64,000 nt of DNA, taken from Apricaphanius iberus. Taxonomy: Eukaryota; Chordata; Actinopteri; Cyprinodontiformes; Aphaniidae. This document shows, one piece after another, positions 62,277-64,000 of this stretch (positions within the stretch are counted from its first letter, which is position 1; each line of letters begins with the position of its first letter). A model generated the notes under the pieces. That model searched no databases. It had not been told where the DNA came from and saw only the letters and a program-made list of their open reading frames with translations. The position numbers and the translations under genes were made by a program. The stretch is from NCBI GenBank assembly GCA_028564705.1, contig JAPXFQ010001351.1:248001-312000 (forward strand). Reading direction: 5' to 3'.

Positions 62277-63436
62277 TAGACACGCCCTTCTACTTCCAGT
62301 CCATGGCTCCCATACTGCCCACAAAAAATTTAATGAGAGTCAATGGAACAATAAAAACAATTTTCATATCCTGTTTGAAATGCATGATGGCTCAAACATA
62401 TGATTTCCGTGAATTTTAAAGACAGTTTTTGATGCAGAGAAAATGCTGATTTTCGAATGTCGGCAAAAGTTACTGTAGGTTAAGCGTTAAAACACTTAGC
62501 CGACTACAACTGCAGAAGAAGAAAGAGACAATGGACTGTAGCCTCTAGGACGAAGGAATGAGCATTAAATGCAGAGAAAAACACTATAAATCAAACCATG
62601 TGGAAAGTAGCAGCTATGCTGGGGGAGAAACAGTCGGTCTCGGTGAGTGTTGATGTGCCATAGCTAGTGCTGGCTTTCGTTAGCCGTGTGATGTCATATA
62701 TGCGACTTCTGACTTGATTTGTAGGCATTCTAATTGCGAAATATAACAATCAAATAAATCCCAAATCACTTGACAAACATAGTCGAAATACACATCATTT
62801 GAAAGAGCCTTGTGTCTAACAAAGTGATAACAAAGAGCAAAAGTTCTACTAGCCAGGCAAAGTACCACATTAGTAGAGGAGCATTTCTTACTAATAAGAC
62901 TTTTTGGACTCACAAGTCGATGTACAGACCAAACTAGTCAGCAACCACGTCATACTTGTTAATCAGTTGCCATTTAAAACTTCAACATGGTAAATATGCA
63001 ATACAACTCATACTCACCAGTTCACTCCTAACCCCTAAATGTGCATTTTATCTGGCTATTGCTACCTTAAATTTCAGCAAGTAGACCCTAAAAGGTGCAA
63101 TAATTGACTAAAAGCAGCCTTTTCTGATTTTACCAGTTTATTAGTAAAATTAAAAAGGCTCTAGCTAGTGTGGCAAAAATGCACTTCAAATACATAGTAT
63201 ACATAGTACTTAATAAGTTAAAGCTATTTTGATCTTACAAATAATGCACATATTTGGTGCCCAGGATGATTTCTTTAGTTGCATTTTTAATCAATGAAAT
63301 TAATTTTAAACTCTGCAAATTAATTATTAAGGTGGGTATTACAACCATAGGTTTGATTTGGTTGTAATTTCTGTTTGTTTCTGTTTGTTCTGATGAGAAA
63401 TTGCCTATTGACAAAAATAATTTTCTGTTCTTGAGG
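62277..63436. other. Intergenic DNA, no gene seen
   Basis: AT-rich sequence without a recognised exon. Sequence at about 62290-62420 may belong to another dispersed fish repeat but could not be classified. Confidence 0.5.
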
Positions 63437-63670
63437 TGGGGCTGCACGGTGGCGCAGTGGTTAGCGCTGTTGCCTTGCAGCAAGAAGGTCGTGGGTTCGT
63501 ATCCCGGCCCAGGGTCTTTCTGCATGGAGTTTGCATGTTCTCCCCGTGTATGCGTGGGTTCTCTCCGGGTACTCCGGCTTCCTCCCACAGTCCAAAAACA
63601 TGCATGATAGGTGAATTGATCACTCTAAATTGGATAAGCGGTTAAGAAGATGGATGGATGGATGGATGTT
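63437..63670 (+). mobile_element. tRNA-derived SINE (DANA-like)
   Basis: It opens GGGCTGCACGGTGGCGCAG with a pol III A-box-like TGGCGCAGTGGTTAGC (about 63450-63465) and a B-box-like GGTTCGTATCC (63493-63503). It continues with CATGGAGTTTGCATGTTCTC and TCCTCCCACAGTCCAAAAAC, hallmarks of the DANA-type SINE, and ends in a GATG-repeat tail at about 63649-63668. It looks fairly young compared with the copy at 41888. It is not a functional tRNA gene: no acceptor-stem pairing was evident. Confidence 0.88.
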
Positions 63671-64000
63671 CTTGAGGTAAGACTCAAACCAGCCAGGTAC
63701 TGTACCAGAGAGTCCGACCCAGTTGTTCAAGTAGTATTTGTCATTGGACACGTTGGTTCCTTGCTGTGTTGAACATCGAACCCTCACTGAAAAATATCAA
63801 AGCAGTGGGTCATTGTGAGGAGCTATTTAACTGTTGAGAATGCCAATGGGAGTTTAGAGTTTGGCATGTAGTTCTGCTTAAATGTGTTGTCCAGGTTGTT
63901 CTTCTTTAGTTGTGGTTTGATAACTGCTGTTTCACATGCTCTTGTTTTAGCTGTCTTTCATTGCCGTAATTCCAGTGTGTAAGCTCTATTCTTTCCAACG
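63671..64000. other. Intergenic DNA, no gene seen
   Basis: AT-rich single-copy-looking sequence up to the window edge, with no exon recognised. Confidence 0.5.

Noticed and set aside
63450..63503. tRNA gene suggested by A-box and B-box motifs
   Set aside because: The spacing and following sequence belong to a DANA-like SINE; no cloverleaf with acceptor pairing was evident.

Overview
The window is nuclear DNA from a vertebrate, almost certainly a ray-finned (teleost) fish. The evidence is three multi-exon vertebrate genes with GT-AG introns, an AT-rich non-coding background, abundant di-, tri- and tetranucleotide microsatellites, and a repeat set typical of teleosts: Tc1/mariner remnants, short hAT-like elements with 8-bp target duplications, a DANA-like tRNA-derived SINE and LINE 3' ends. 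Nothing bacterial, viral or plasmid-like was seen. The species cannot be named from the sequence.

Layout. 1-6.7 kb is non-coding DNA with a LINE 3' end, a Tc1-like fragment and microsatellites. 6.7-13.2 kb is skor1 (SKI-family transcriptional corepressor 1), + strand: one large first coding exon with the Ski/Sno and SMAD4-binding-type domains, then six short exons ending in a coiled coil. 13.7-27.4 kb is pias1 (SUMO E3 ligase), + strand, 14 coding exons, predicted 656 aa, with a possible 3 kb 3' UTR. 31.1-37.7 kb is morf4l1 (MRG15), + strand, 12 coding exons, predicted 323 aa. From 37.7 kb to the end no gene could be supported. That 26 kb is intergenic DNA with transposon remnants, satellites and several GC-richer, TAAT-rich patches that may be conserved regulatory elements.

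How the genes relate. All three encode nuclear regulators of transcription or chromatin. skor1 is a developmental corepressor linked to SMAD signalling and homeodomain partners, pias1 attaches SUMO to transcription regulators, and morf4l1 reads H3K36 methylation within NuA4/TIP60 and Sin3-type complexes. All lie on the + strand, and skor1 and pias1 are only about 1.2 kb apart from stop to start. There is no sign that they form one pathway; the adjacency is best read as synteny.

The strongest non-gene observations are structural. Several non-autonomous elements can be delimited to the base by terminal inverted repeats plus target duplications, including a hAT-like element inside a Tc1-like element and a TTAA-flanked element inside a TA-flanked element. 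ATT microsatellites abut splice sites of two short skor1 introns, a 31-G run lies just upstream of skor1, and morf4l1 has an out-of-frame ATG four bases before its start codon. No clearly novel gene system was found.
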